Source: Desulfurella acetivorans A63 (GTDB taxonomy: Bacteria; Campylobacterota_A; Desulfurellia; Desulfurellales; Desulfurellaceae). From it: a stretch of 64,000 nt of DNA. The DNA lies in NCBI GenBank assembly GCA_000517565.1, contig CP007051.1, positions 248,001 to 312,000 on the forward strand, given 5' to 3'. The notes beneath the pieces were generated by a model. That model was not told where the DNA came from and did not search any database. It was given only the letters and a program-made list of their open reading frames with translations. The number at the start of each line of letters is the position of its first letter. The first letter of the stretch is position 1. The translations under genes and the position numbers were made by a program. Shown one piece after another: positions 54,063-61,846 of the stretch.

Positions 54063-56480
54063 GTGAATTTATTGACAAAAGAAGAGTTCAAAGAATTATC
54101 TTACGAAAAAATATTTGAGCGGCTAGAAACAAACGAGAGAGGTTTAACACCTAAAGAAGCTCAAAAAAGGCAACAAGAGTTTGGTTTTAATGAAATACCA
54201 GAAAAAAAGCAATCTCTTGTTATTTTATTTTTGAAAAAATTTTGGGGCCTTACAGCATGGATGCTTGAATTTATAATTATTTTATCAATTTTTTTAAAAC
54301 ATTATTTGGATGCTTATTTTATAGGTGCATTGTTGCTACTTAACGCTATACTGAGTTTTTACCAAGAATCTAAATCTTCTAAAGCAGTAGAAGCTTTAAA
54401 AAAACAACTTGCAATAAAGGTACGCACCCTAAGAGATCAATGGGTATTGATCGACGCAAGAGAAGTAACAGTAGGTGATATTGTAAGAATTCGAGCAGGT
54501 GATTTTGTACCAGCTGATGTAAAAATCATTGATGGTATGGTTGGTGTAGATCAATCTGCTCTAACAGGTGAATCTCAGCTTATACAAAAAACAATTAATG
54601 ATACACTATACTCTGGATCAATAATAAAAAATGGTGAATGCACAGCAGTTGTTGTATTTATAGGCTCCAATACATATTTTGGAAAAACCACACAACTGGT
54701 TGAGCTTGCAAAACCAAAGTTAAATATAGAACATATGATTACAAAAGTAGTAAAATTTTTGATGGTTATTGTTGCAGGTTCTCTTATTATAACTTTCATA
54801 GTTTCATATATTAGAGGAGAAAATCTCTTTGCGCTTTTGCCTTTAATGCTTATCTTGCTTGTTAGCGCAATTCCTGTTGCGTTGCCTGCTATGTTTACTG
54901 TATCGATGGCACTTGGTTCACAACAGTTATCAAAAAAAGGTATATTGGTAACAAGACTCAATGCTTCAGAAGATGTAGCATCAATGACTACGCTTTGTGC
55001 AGATAAAACTGGTACGATTACTGAAAACAAATTGACTTTGTCAAAAGTGAAGCCAGTATCCAGTTTTAGTGAAAATGATATATATGTCTATGGGGCTTTA
55101 TGTAGTCTTGAGGCTAATCATGATCCAATAGATTTGGCATTTATTAATGCATGTAAACAAAAAAATATAGATTTATCCGGCTATGAGCAAATAAATTTTA
55201 TACCTTTTGATCCAAAATTAAAACGTACTCAGGCAGTTGTAAAATTTAATTTTCAGCAAATTATTATAACAAAAGGTGCATATGAAAGCATTTGCAATGT
55301 ATGCCCTATTATAGATCACACTCTCAAATCTGAACTTGACAAAACAGTTAGCGAGTGGGCTACAAATGGTTACAAAACAATTGCTATATCTATAGAAAAA
55401 GATTCCAATATAGAATTTGTTGGTATAGCTGCATTATATGATCCACCCAGAAAAGATTCAAGTGTTTTTATAAAAGAATTAAGAAAACTTGGTGTTAAAA
55501 TAAAAATGCTCACAGGCGATGCAAAACCTATAGCAAAAGAAATTGCAAAAGAAGTAGAAATTGGAGATAACATAGCTGAGCCTCAAATTATAAGAGATGC
55601 TATCTCTACTGATGCAAAAAAAGCATATGAGATTGCAAGTCAAGCAGATGGGTTTTGTGAAGTTTTACCAGAAGATAAGTTTTATATTGTAAAAGCGCTT
55701 CAAAGTGGCAATGAGATTGTTGGTATGACAGGTGACGGTGTAAATGATGCTCCAGCTCTAAAGCAAGCCGAAGTTGGGATTGCGGTAAGCAATGCAACAG
55801 ATATTGCAAAAAAAGCAGCCAGTGTAGTTTTGGTTCAGGAAGGTTTGGGTACTATAGTTAATTTGATTAAAATGGGTCGAATAATTCATCATAGAGTATT
55901 AAACTGGATTGTAAATAAGATTGTCAAGACTTTCCAAACAGTTGTATTCGTATGTATTGCATATTTAATTACTGGAAAATTTGTAGTTTCTGCTTTGGAT
56001 GTAGTTTTATTGTTATTTATTATTGATTTTGTAACAATATCATTTTCTACGGATAATGTAAGATGGAGCAAAAAACCCGAGGTATTTAATATCAGACCCA
56101 TTGTCAATGTAAGTATCGTAATTGGTATTTTAACTGTTTTAGAATCGTTAGTGATATTGTATATAGCAGATAAGTATTATTCAATTTTTTCAAATTTAGA
56201 CCAATTACACTCTTTTGGTTTTGGCATATTACTTTTTTCCAATATTTTTAATGTATTTGTGATAAGAGAAAGAGGTCATTTCTGGGAATCTGTTCCAAGC
56301 AGGGTATTGCTTGTATCAATGCTTGCAGATTTTGTAATTGGTATTTTAATGATGAGCTTTGGCATTATTGTTCGCCAGCTTCCTTTTGAGTTAATAGCCT
56401 TGCTTGTTTTTTATTTAATACTAGCATCTTTGTTTAATGATTTTATTAAAGTGGCTTTGAGTAAGCTAAAAAATCATTGA
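54063..56480 (+). CDS. P3A-type plasma-membrane proton ATPase
   Basis: An 805-residue P-type ATPase. It has the N-terminal cation-ATPase segment (GLTPKEAQKRQQEFGFNEIPEK), the dephosphorylation loop DQSALTGESQ near 170, the helix-4 run SAIPVALPAMFTVSMALG near 270, the phosphorylation site CADKTGTITEN (D near 317), and the hinge GDGVNDAPALKQAEVGIAVSNATDIAKKAA near 560. These fit the P3A proton pumps of plants, fungi and some prokaryotes. The protein ends soon after the last helix, so the long regulatory tail of plant pumps is missing. It starts with GTG after a GAGAGGA site. Direction of pumping in vivo is unknown. Confidence 0.9.
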   Translation: MNLLTKEEFKELSYEKIFERLETNERGLTPKEAQKRQQEFGFNEIPEKKQSLVILFLKKFWGLTAWMLEFIIILSIFLKHYLDAYFIGALLLLNAILSFYQESKSSKAVEALKKQLAIKVRTLRDQWVLIDAREVTVGDIVRIRAGDFVPADVKIIDGMVGVDQSALTGESQLIQKTINDTLYSGSIIKNGECTAVVVFIGSNTYFGKTTQLVELAKPKLNIEHMITKVVKFLMVIVAGSLIITFIVSYIRGENLFALLPLMLILLVSAIPVALPAMFTVSMALGSQQLSKKGILVTRLNASEDVASMTTLCADKTGTITENKLTLSKVKPVSSFSENDIYVYGALCSLEANHDPIDLAFINACKQKNIDLSGYEQINFIPFDPKLKRTQAVVKFNFQQIIITKGAYESICNVCPIIDHTLKSELDKTVSEWATNGYKTIAISIEKDSNIEFVGIAALYDPPRKDSSVFIKELRKLGVKIKMLTGDAKPIAKEIAKEVEIGDNIAEPQIIRDAISTDAKKAYEIASQADGFCEVLPEDKFYIVKALQSGNEIVGMTGDGVNDAPALKQAEVGIAVSNATDIAKKAASVVLVQEGLGTIVNLIKMGRIIHHRVLNWIVNKIVKTFQTVVFVCIAYLITGKFVVSALDVVLLLFIIDFVTISFSTDNVRWSKKPEVFNIRPIVNVSIVIGILTVLESLVILYIADKYYSIFSNLDQLHSFGFGILLFSNIFNVFVIRERGHFWESVPSRVLLVSMLADFVIGILMMSFGIIVRQLPFELIALLVFYLILASLFNDFIKVALSKLKNH

Positions 56481-57296
56481 CGCAATATTTAATAATGCGT
56501 TTTTTGCTTTTTCTTGCAAAAATATATGGGGCTTGCAGATATTTGTAGATTCAATTGCTGGATTTATTGTAATAATTTTAGAACCATAAAATTTAAATTT
56601 ATTTGCGATATAATCATTCGTTGGCACTGCGCCACTTGATCCTATCAAGAAAATTATATCTGGATATTTGCACTCATTTATAAATTCATAGTAATTATTT
56701 GCCTGATATTCATTTTCTATATAATCCCAATCTCCAAACATCAATATATTTGGTCTAAGTAAACTACCACATACAGGACAATAAGGGAGGTTACTTGCCT
56801 GCATAGTTTTTTCATCTAAATCACAAAGCGGAACATCATAATTTTCTTGTACAAAATAGCTACATGCAAGCCCTCTTGTGCATTGCAATCTCCACATGGA
56901 ACCATGAACTTCGTAAACTTTGTCTTTATCGGCTCCAGAGCGTAAATGATAACCATCTGTATTAGTTGTATGTATAAAGGAAGATTTAAAAACTTCTTTC
57001 ATTAAACGTACAATAACATAGTAACCTTCATGCGGTTTGTTGTAATAAGCATTTCTCCTTCTCCATTCATAGAATGCCCAAGCATACTGAGGTCTTACTT
57101 CAAAACTGTAAGGGCTTGCCAGTTCTTGCGCTTCCAAACCTTTTTCTTTAAAAACTGGAAAATTGCGCCAGTAACCTTCTTTATCTCTAAATGTAGGGAT
57201 ACCCGAATCTGCACTCATACCAGCACCGGTTAAAAAAAGAGCAGTTTTGCTATTTTTTATGATATTTAACACAGCATCATAATCATTTACCAGCAT
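56466..57296 (-). CDS. Sir2-family NAD-dependent protein deacylase (atypical motif)
   Basis: A 276-residue sirtuin. The NAD loop GAGMSADSGIPTFRD (24-38) is complete, and the catalytic His is H131 (YEVHG). A zinc site C139, C145, C173, C176 is spaced C-x5-C and C-x2-C rather than the usual C-x2-C twice, and RPNILMFGDW and GSSGAVPTNDYI follow. The usual QNIDGLH reads TNTDGYH (111-117), so the conserved Asn and Asp are kept but Gln and Ile are changed. ATG 57296 has GGAG upstream and overlaps the radical SAM stop; it ends overlapping the P-type ATPase by 15 bases. Confidence 0.85.
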   Translation of the reverse strand: MLVNDYDAVLNIIKNSKTALFLTGAGMSADSGIPTFRDKEGYWRNFPVFKEKGLEAQELASPYSFEVRPQYAWAFYEWRRRNAYYNKPHEGYYVIVRLMKEVFKSSFIHTTNTDGYHLRSGADKDKVYEVHGSMWRLQCTRGLACSYFVQENYDVPLCDLDEKTMQASNLPYCPVCGSLLRPNILMFGDWDYIENEYQANNYYEFINECKYPDIIFLIGSSGAVPTNDYIANKFKFYGSKIITINPAIESTNICKPHIFLQEKAKNALLNIASMIF

Positions 57297-58332
57297 TTTT
57301 GCTCCAAAACAAACAATAAGGATCAATTGCTAAGTAATCGCCAAAATATGCATCAGCCCTTGCTCTGCATCCTCCACATATACTAATATAATCGCAAGTT
57401 TTACATTTTCCAGTGTAGTTGCTAAAGTCCCTTAAGTTTTGGAATATAGGTGAATTATCCCATATATCTAAAAATGAATTTTGTATAATATTCCCAGCAG
57501 ATCGCAAAAAATAACTGCATGGTTTAACTGAACCATCAAATGCTATAAATGCGATTGATTGGCCTGCAATACAACCTTTTGCCCCACCGGTTGAAAAGCT
57601 TAGTGAACGCCTGATATATTCTACATTGTGTGTTTTGGTATATAGATCAACTATAGCATAATATTCAGGTGCACAAGTAGGTCTGATAAACATAGTTTTT
57701 TCTTGAAGCTCCAGTTTAAAGTGCCACTTTAATATTTTATAGTAATCGTTTTTTGAAATTAGTTCGCTTTGTAAATTTTCACCTCTGCCTGTAGGCACGA
57801 TTATAAACATATACCAGCTTTTTGCCCCAAGAGATTTTGCCAGTTTGTAAGTATTTTCTATATCATGTTGGTTTCTTTTTGTAAAAGAAGAATTTATTAG
57901 AAATGGGATATCATGTTTAGCCAGAAGCTTTGCAGCATTTATTGTAGCATCAAACGCACCTTCTTGCGCTCTAAAATTATCATGTATTTGTGCAGTAGAG
58001 CCATCAAGAGATAAAGAAACTATATCAAAATAGGCTTTAATTTTTAATGATAACTTTTCGTCAACTAATGTACCGTTTGTAGCAAGCCCTACTCGACAAT
58101 TTTTAGATTTTGCAAAAGAAGCTATCTCAAAAACATCTGATCTAAGAAGCGGTTCTCCGCCTGTTAAAACAATCACGGGTTTATAGCGCTTATCAATATC
58201 TTCAATAGTTTGTGTTATTTGTTTATATGTTAAAACTTCGTTAAGATTAGCATTTGCATTTGTGCGACAATGGATACAGTTTAAATTACACTTAGGCGTT
58301 ACTTCAAACGCTAACCACTTAAGCTCATTCAT
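57283..58332 (-). CDS. Radical SAM/SPASM domain protein, AhbD/NirJ-like
   Basis: A 349-residue radical SAM enzyme. The SAM cluster is C15, C19, C22 (VTPKCNLNCIHC), followed by VLTGGEPLL near 55. The C-terminal SPASM region has cysteines for extra clusters: PTCAPEYY, GCIAGQ, KPCSYF, then CKTCDYISICGGCRARAD and a final PYC. The PTGRGENL run and general layout resemble the haem-pathway enzymes AhbC/AhbD/NirJ, but peptide-modifying SPASM enzymes cannot be excluded. It overlaps PorB by 8 bases and Sir2 by 14. Confidence 0.8.
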   Translation of the reverse strand: MNELKWLAFEVTPKCNLNCIHCRTNANANLNEVLTYKQITQTIEDIDKRYKPVIVLTGGEPLLRSDVFEIASFAKSKNCRVGLATNGTLVDEKLSLKIKAYFDIVSLSLDGSTAQIHDNFRAQEGAFDATINAAKLLAKHDIPFLINSSFTKRNQHDIENTYKLAKSLGAKSWYMFIIVPTGRGENLQSELISKNDYYKILKWHFKLELQEKTMFIRPTCAPEYYAIVDLYTKTHNVEYIRRSLSFSTGGAKGCIAGQSIAFIAFDGSVKPCSYFLRSAGNIIQNSFLDIWDNSPIFQNLRDFSNYTGKCKTCDYISICGGCRARADAYFGDYLAIDPYCLFWSKNAGK

Positions 58333-59185
58333 TAAAACGTTTATTTAGATATTCCCACTTCTTTTGAATTGATTGTCTTAAAAATTCAATATTTTCTTGT
58401 GTTAAATTTTTGTATCTACCTTGCAGTTTTAAGTATTCTGTAATATCAGTAAATTTAGGTTTTTTTGATAACACATATTTACCATCTATTATCTCATAAA
58501 GTGGAAATACACCGGTTTCAACAGCAAGTTTTGCTACTTCAATAGTTTTATCTTCAAGAAATTTTTGGCCTGGCGGGCAGGGCACAAAAATATGTATAAA
58601 TTTAAAGCCCCTTATGGATTTTGCTTTTTCAAATTTTTTTGTAAAGTCCTGTGGATATGCAAGCGAAACAGAAGCAATATAGGGTACATAGTGAGCAGCA
58701 AGTATAGCCATTAAATCTTTTTTTGGTCTATCTTTGCCTTCTGGTGTTGTGGTTGTTTGAGCAAAGTATGGTGTGGCAGAGCTTCTTTGAATACCTGTAT
58801 TCATATAGGCTTCGTTGTCATAGCAAACATAAATTATATCGTCATTTCGCTCAGCTGCACCGCTTAAAGCTTGCAAGCCGATATCAAATGTACCGCCATC
58901 ACCTGCCCAACCTACAACATTTATACTGTCTTTACCTTGCATCTTAAAGGATGCTTTAATGCCACTTGCAACAGCTGCTGTAGTTTCAAATGCTGTATGA
59001 AATACTGGAACTCCTGCGTAATTTTTACCAACAGGACCATTTATAATTGTCCAGCAACATGCAGGTATAACAAGCACAGTATTTCTGCCTAAAGCTTTAA
59101 GCGCAAGTCGCATTGCCAGACTTGCACCACATCCAGGGCAAGCTAAATTATTTGGAAGGGCTATTTCATCTTTAGATATTTTCAT
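58325..59185 (-). CDS. porB: Pyruvate:acceptor oxidoreductase beta subunit (PorB)
   Basis: A 286-residue TPP-binding subunit. It has the cluster cysteines C16/C19 (LACPGCGAS), VIPACCW near 41, the TPP segment GWAGDGGTFDIGLQALSG near 92-109 with YDNEAYMNTGIQRSS near 125-139, and the fourth cysteine in FVPCPPG near 201. These hold one [4Fe-4S] cluster beside TPP. It catalyses oxidative decarboxylation of pyruvate or a similar 2-oxoacid to acyl-CoA. It follows PorA after 7 bases. Confidence 0.92.
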   Translation of the reverse strand: MKISKDEIALPNNLACPGCGASLAMRLALKALGRNTVLVIPACCWTIINGPVGKNYAGVPVFHTAFETTAAVASGIKASFKMQGKDSINVVGWAGDGGTFDIGLQALSGAAERNDDIIYVCYDNEAYMNTGIQRSSATPYFAQTTTTPEGKDRPKKDLMAILAAHYVPYIASVSLAYPQDFTKKFEKAKSIRGFKFIHIFVPCPPGQKFLEDKTIEVAKLAVETGVFPLYEIIDGKYVLSKKPKFTDITEYLKLQGRYKNLTQENIEFLRQSIQKKWEYLNKRFNE

Positions 59186-59192
59186 ATTTACC

Positions 59193-60311
59193 TCACAAGA
59201 ATAATCCTTTTATCTGAGCATTTTTTGCATCTAAAAATGCATTAGCAATTGTAGATTCTGTAATTTTGTCGCCACCAAGACCTCCCACAAAGCCAACAAC
59301 ATTGCACAAATCCAAGCCACCAGCAATTTCGTCTTTTACAATACCACTTTTTCCATGTGAGATATCTCTATCAAATACCACGATAAGCTTTTTATCACTT
59401 AGCAATTGTTTTAATAGTTGTTGAGGAAATGGTCTTAACATATTTATTTTAACAAGGTTAACATCAATGTCGTCTTTTCTTAGGTTATCTACAGCTAACC
59501 TTGCAGTTTGACTAAGCGTTCCCAAAGCTACTATAGAATACTGACTATCTGGCTTTGGATAAACTTCAACTGGATTATAATGTCTATTTGTAATTTTTTC
59601 AAACTCAAGTGAAACATTGTCAAAAATATCTAAAACTTTAAGCATATCTAAGTGTTGCCCTTTTTTTATAATATAATAGTCTTTTGGAAAGGCGAGTGCG
59701 CCATATGCTTTTGGGTTTGCTGGATCTAGTGTATCACGTTTAATTTTTGGAAGCAATTGCTTGACTGTTTCATGTTCTAAAATTTCAACAGGTTCTTTTG
59801 TGTGTGTAAGCAAAAAACCATCCAGGCAAACCATAACAGGAAAAAGCGCCCTTTCAGCTACCGCAAAAGCCATTATTATAAAATCATAAACTTCTTGAGA
59901 GTTTGCAGCATACAATTGAACCCATCCAGTGTCTCTTTGAGAAAGAGAATCTGTAGCTTCAGCCCAAATATTCCAACCAGGAGCTATTGCTCTATTTGCA
60001 TTGGCAAGCACAATTGGCAGTCTGGCACCACTTGCCCAGTGTAAAACTTCGTGCATTAGAAGTAGCCCTTGAGAGCTTGTTGCTGTAAATGTCCTTGAGC
60101 CAGCAATGGATGCACCAATGCAAGCTGCCATTGCTGAGTGTTCTGATTCTACTTTAATAAATTGAGCGTTTATTTGTTTGGCATAAATTAAATCAGCGAT
60201 TTTTTCTATTATTGAGGTTTGTGGTGTTATTGGGTATGCACTTATAACTTCTACATCGCAAACTGACACAGCTTGCGAAACTGCATCATTTCCGCCTAAT
60301 ACTTTTTTCAT
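59193..60311 (-). CDS. porA: Pyruvate:acceptor oxidoreductase alpha subunit (PorA)
   Basis: A 372-residue alpha subunit. Landmarks are GNDAVSQAVSVCDVEVISAYPITPQTSI (about 5-32, cited in shortened form as YPITPQTS), VESEHSAMAACIGASIAGSR near 54, TSSQGLLLMHEVL near 79, and the pyruvate-type SLSQRDTGWVQLYAANSQE near 121. It binds substrate and CoA together with PorB. It overlaps porG by 4 bases. The KYGALxFPKDYY-like part near 200 favours pyruvate over 2-oxoglutarate, but this is not certain. Confidence 0.92.
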   Translation of the reverse strand: MKKVLGGNDAVSQAVSVCDVEVISAYPITPQTSIIEKIADLIYAKQINAQFIKVESEHSAMAACIGASIAGSRTFTATSSQGLLLMHEVLHWASGARLPIVLANANRAIAPGWNIWAEATDSLSQRDTGWVQLYAANSQEVYDFIIMAFAVAERALFPVMVCLDGFLLTHTKEPVEILEHETVKQLLPKIKRDTLDPANPKAYGALAFPKDYYIIKKGQHLDMLKVLDIFDNVSLEFEKITNRHYNPVEVYPKPDSQYSIVALGTLSQTARLAVDNLRKDDIDVNLVKINMLRPFPQQLLKQLLSDKKLIVVFDRDISHGKSGIVKDEIAGGLDLCNVVGFVGGLGGDKITESTIANAFLDAKNAQIKGLFL

Positions 60312-60838
60312 AAATACCTCACACTATCGTATGCAAGCCTGGCACCTTCTATATTTAAATCGGCTTTTTTATCAATTTTAGATTTTATAGCATTAACTAA
60401 TATATCAAAAGAAAAATCATTTGTAACCTTACAATAAGCACCAAGAATCGTAGTATTAATAATGGGAATTGCGGGGCTTCCAAGCCCAAGTGATAGCGCA
60501 ATAGCATTAGCATCCACTGTGTAAATATCAATCTTTTTTTCTTTTACTTTAAAGTTTGAGCCATTTATGATTAAAGTGCCATTTTCTCTCAATTTTGCAG
60601 TATCTATTACAGAGAGACTAAATATAACTGAAATATCTTCTTCTTCTATCTCATAGCGCTGGTAAATTTTATTATTATCTGTGCGGATATAAGAATGTGA
60701 TGGAGAGCCTCTGCGCTCTGCACCATAAGATGGCATAAACTGAACATATTTACCACTATCAAAGTAACACTGAGCAAGTATTTCCCCTGCTACTACAACA
60801 CCCTGTCCACCTCTACCATGCAAACCAATTTGTTTCAT
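60308..60838 (-). CDS. porG: Pyruvate:acceptor oxidoreductase gamma subunit (PorG)
   Basis: A 176-residue gamma subunit. It begins with the conserved Gly-rich IGLHGRGGQGVVVAGEILAQ and has PSYGAERRGSPSHSYIR near 38-54. No cysteine clusters are present. In most four-subunit enzymes a ferredoxin-like delta subunit gene lies next to gamma, but none is found here. It follows the Rieske gene after 7 bases. Confidence 0.92.
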   Translation of the reverse strand: MKQIGLHGRGGQGVVVAGEILAQCYFDSGKYVQFMPSYGAERRGSPSHSYIRTDNNKIYQRYEIEEEDISVIFSLSVIDTAKLRENGTLIINGSNFKVKEKKIDIYTVDANAIALSLGLGSPAIPIINTTILGAYCKVTNDFSFDILVNAIKSKIDKKADLNIEGARLAYDSVRYL

Positions 60839-60845
60839 AAAAACC

Positions 60846-61256
60846 TCACGCCATTTTATTGATATAATCTACCACTATTTCGGTTGGCTCAACCTTGTAT
60901 TTTAAATGATAAAGACCACGCGGTGCTGGACCAGATACGCGATTCCCCCATGCGTCATAGACACTGCCATGACAAGGGCATATAAATTCTTTTTTATCAT
61001 TGTGCCATTTTACGATACAGCCCAAGTGTGTACAGTGTGCATTTAGCGCTTCTATTTTATTGTCGCGATCTATTAAAAATACACTATCTTTATAATTAAC
61101 ACCATCGTTATTGGAACCTTTTTTTATTTCATCCTTCAAGAATCGTACCAGTCGTTTAGTATTGTTACCTCCAAGTGCAAAATCCAACCCTATAAAACCT
61201 ATAAAACCAGCAAGTATAACTTTTGCACCAAGTACAAATAAATCTCTTCTGTTCAT
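60846..61256 (-). CDS. Rieske [2Fe-2S] protein
   Basis: A 136-residue protein with a twin-arginine-like N-terminus (MNRRDLFVLG) and one hydrophobic helix (about 8-29). A Rieske fold follows with C75, H77 and C80 in CTHLGC, and C93, C95 and H96 in CPCHGS, so all ligands and the disulfide pair are there. Its short length matches the iron-sulfur subunit of bc-type complexes, but no cytochrome b or c1 gene lies nearby. It is placed between the TorD-like and por genes with gaps of 6-7 bases. Confidence 0.9.
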   Translation of the reverse strand: MNRRDLFVLGAKVILAGFIGFIGLDFALGGNNTKRLVRFLKDEIKKGSNNDGVNYKDSVFLIDRDNKIEALNAHCTHLGCIVKWHNDKKEFICPCHGSVYDAWGNRVSGPAPRGLYHLKYKVEPTEIVVDYINKMA

Positions 61257-61262
61257 ATCAAT

Positions 61263-61751
61263 TTAACCTTTATAAATACTTTCTTCAAGTAATATAGATA
61301 AATTTTTGAAATACTCAAGGTTTGTTTTGTTTTTTATAACCTCGCAAAATTTATTGACCCAAAGTTTTAAATGTTCTTCTAATAAGCGCAACTTTATATC
61401 ATGATTTTCAGCTGAATCATTTTCTTCCAAGTATGCGTAAAACGCAAGCTCAGCTGCAATATGATCTGGAAGATCATGCCAGTTTTTACTTGTATCTAAA
61501 TTGCAGGCTGCATAGAGTTTTTTTATTGCAATTGTAGTTTCTCCGTAAATTTCTTTTTCTCTCCAGAATGATTCGTATGGTGGTGCAATAACTTTTGGGT
61601 ATGCGTTTATAAAAAGTCTGGTATATTCTACCTGCAAATCTTCCAATTCGGGTAATTTTAATCCGAAGTTTTCAGCACAATTTTTATAAGGTTCTATTAT
61701 ATTTTTTTGAGGATACAAAAACAATACAGATAAGCAATCAAATTTATCCAT
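61263..61751 (-). CDS. TorD/DmsD-family molybdoenzyme chaperone-like protein
   Basis: A 162-residue all-helical protein with EYTRLFINAYPKVIAPPYESFW (cited as LFIN...PPYES) and the motif LPDHIAAELAFYAYL, typical of the TorD family that helps molybdenum-cofactor enzymes mature. No molybdoenzyme gene is in the window apart from the nuoG-type domain. The ATG at 61751 is taken; an ATG at 61760 is only 2 bases from the -10 box. It starts the run TorD, Rieske, PorG, PorA, PorB, radical SAM, Sir2. Confidence 0.75.
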   Translation of the reverse strand: MDKFDCLSVLFLYPQKNIIEPYKNCAENFGLKLPELEDLQVEYTRLFINAYPKVIAPPYESFWREKEIYGETTIAIKKLYAACNLDTSKNWHDLPDHIAAELAFYAYLEENDSAENHDIKLRLLEEHLKLWVNKFCEVIKNKTNLEYFKNLSILLEESIYKG

Positions 61752-61762
61752 AAACAACATTT

Positions 61763-61790
61763 ATTATAATAAAAATTATTTAATTTGCAA
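61763..61790 (-). promoter_or_regulatory. Promoter of the TorD-Rieske-Por run
   Basis: On the minus strand, TTGCAA (61790-61785), 16 bases and a perfect TATAAT (61768-61763). Transcription would begin near 61756, leaving about 5 bases before the ATG at 61751. Confidence 0.6.
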
Positions 61791-61808
61791 GGAAATTTTC
61801 AATGAGAC

Positions 61809-61839
61809 TTGCGCCTTAGAGAAAACTCTCAAGGCGCAA
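61809..61839. terminator. Hairpin after the FadL-like gene
   Basis: TTGCGCCTT (61809-61817) pairs with AAGGCGCAA (61831-61839) and GAGA with TCTC, leaving one bulged A (61818) and a 4-base loop. It lies 7 bases past the fadL stop on the minus strand. No T-tract follows on the minus strand, so it may act as a 3' stabiliser or a factor-aided stop. Confidence 0.6.
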
Positions 61840-61846
61840 AAAATGA

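Noticed and set aside
55606-55809. Minus-strand frame rich in Leu/His/Gln inside the P-type ATPase
   Set aside because: Antisense shadow of the conserved hinge region; repeated residues come from the reversed Ala/Lys codons.
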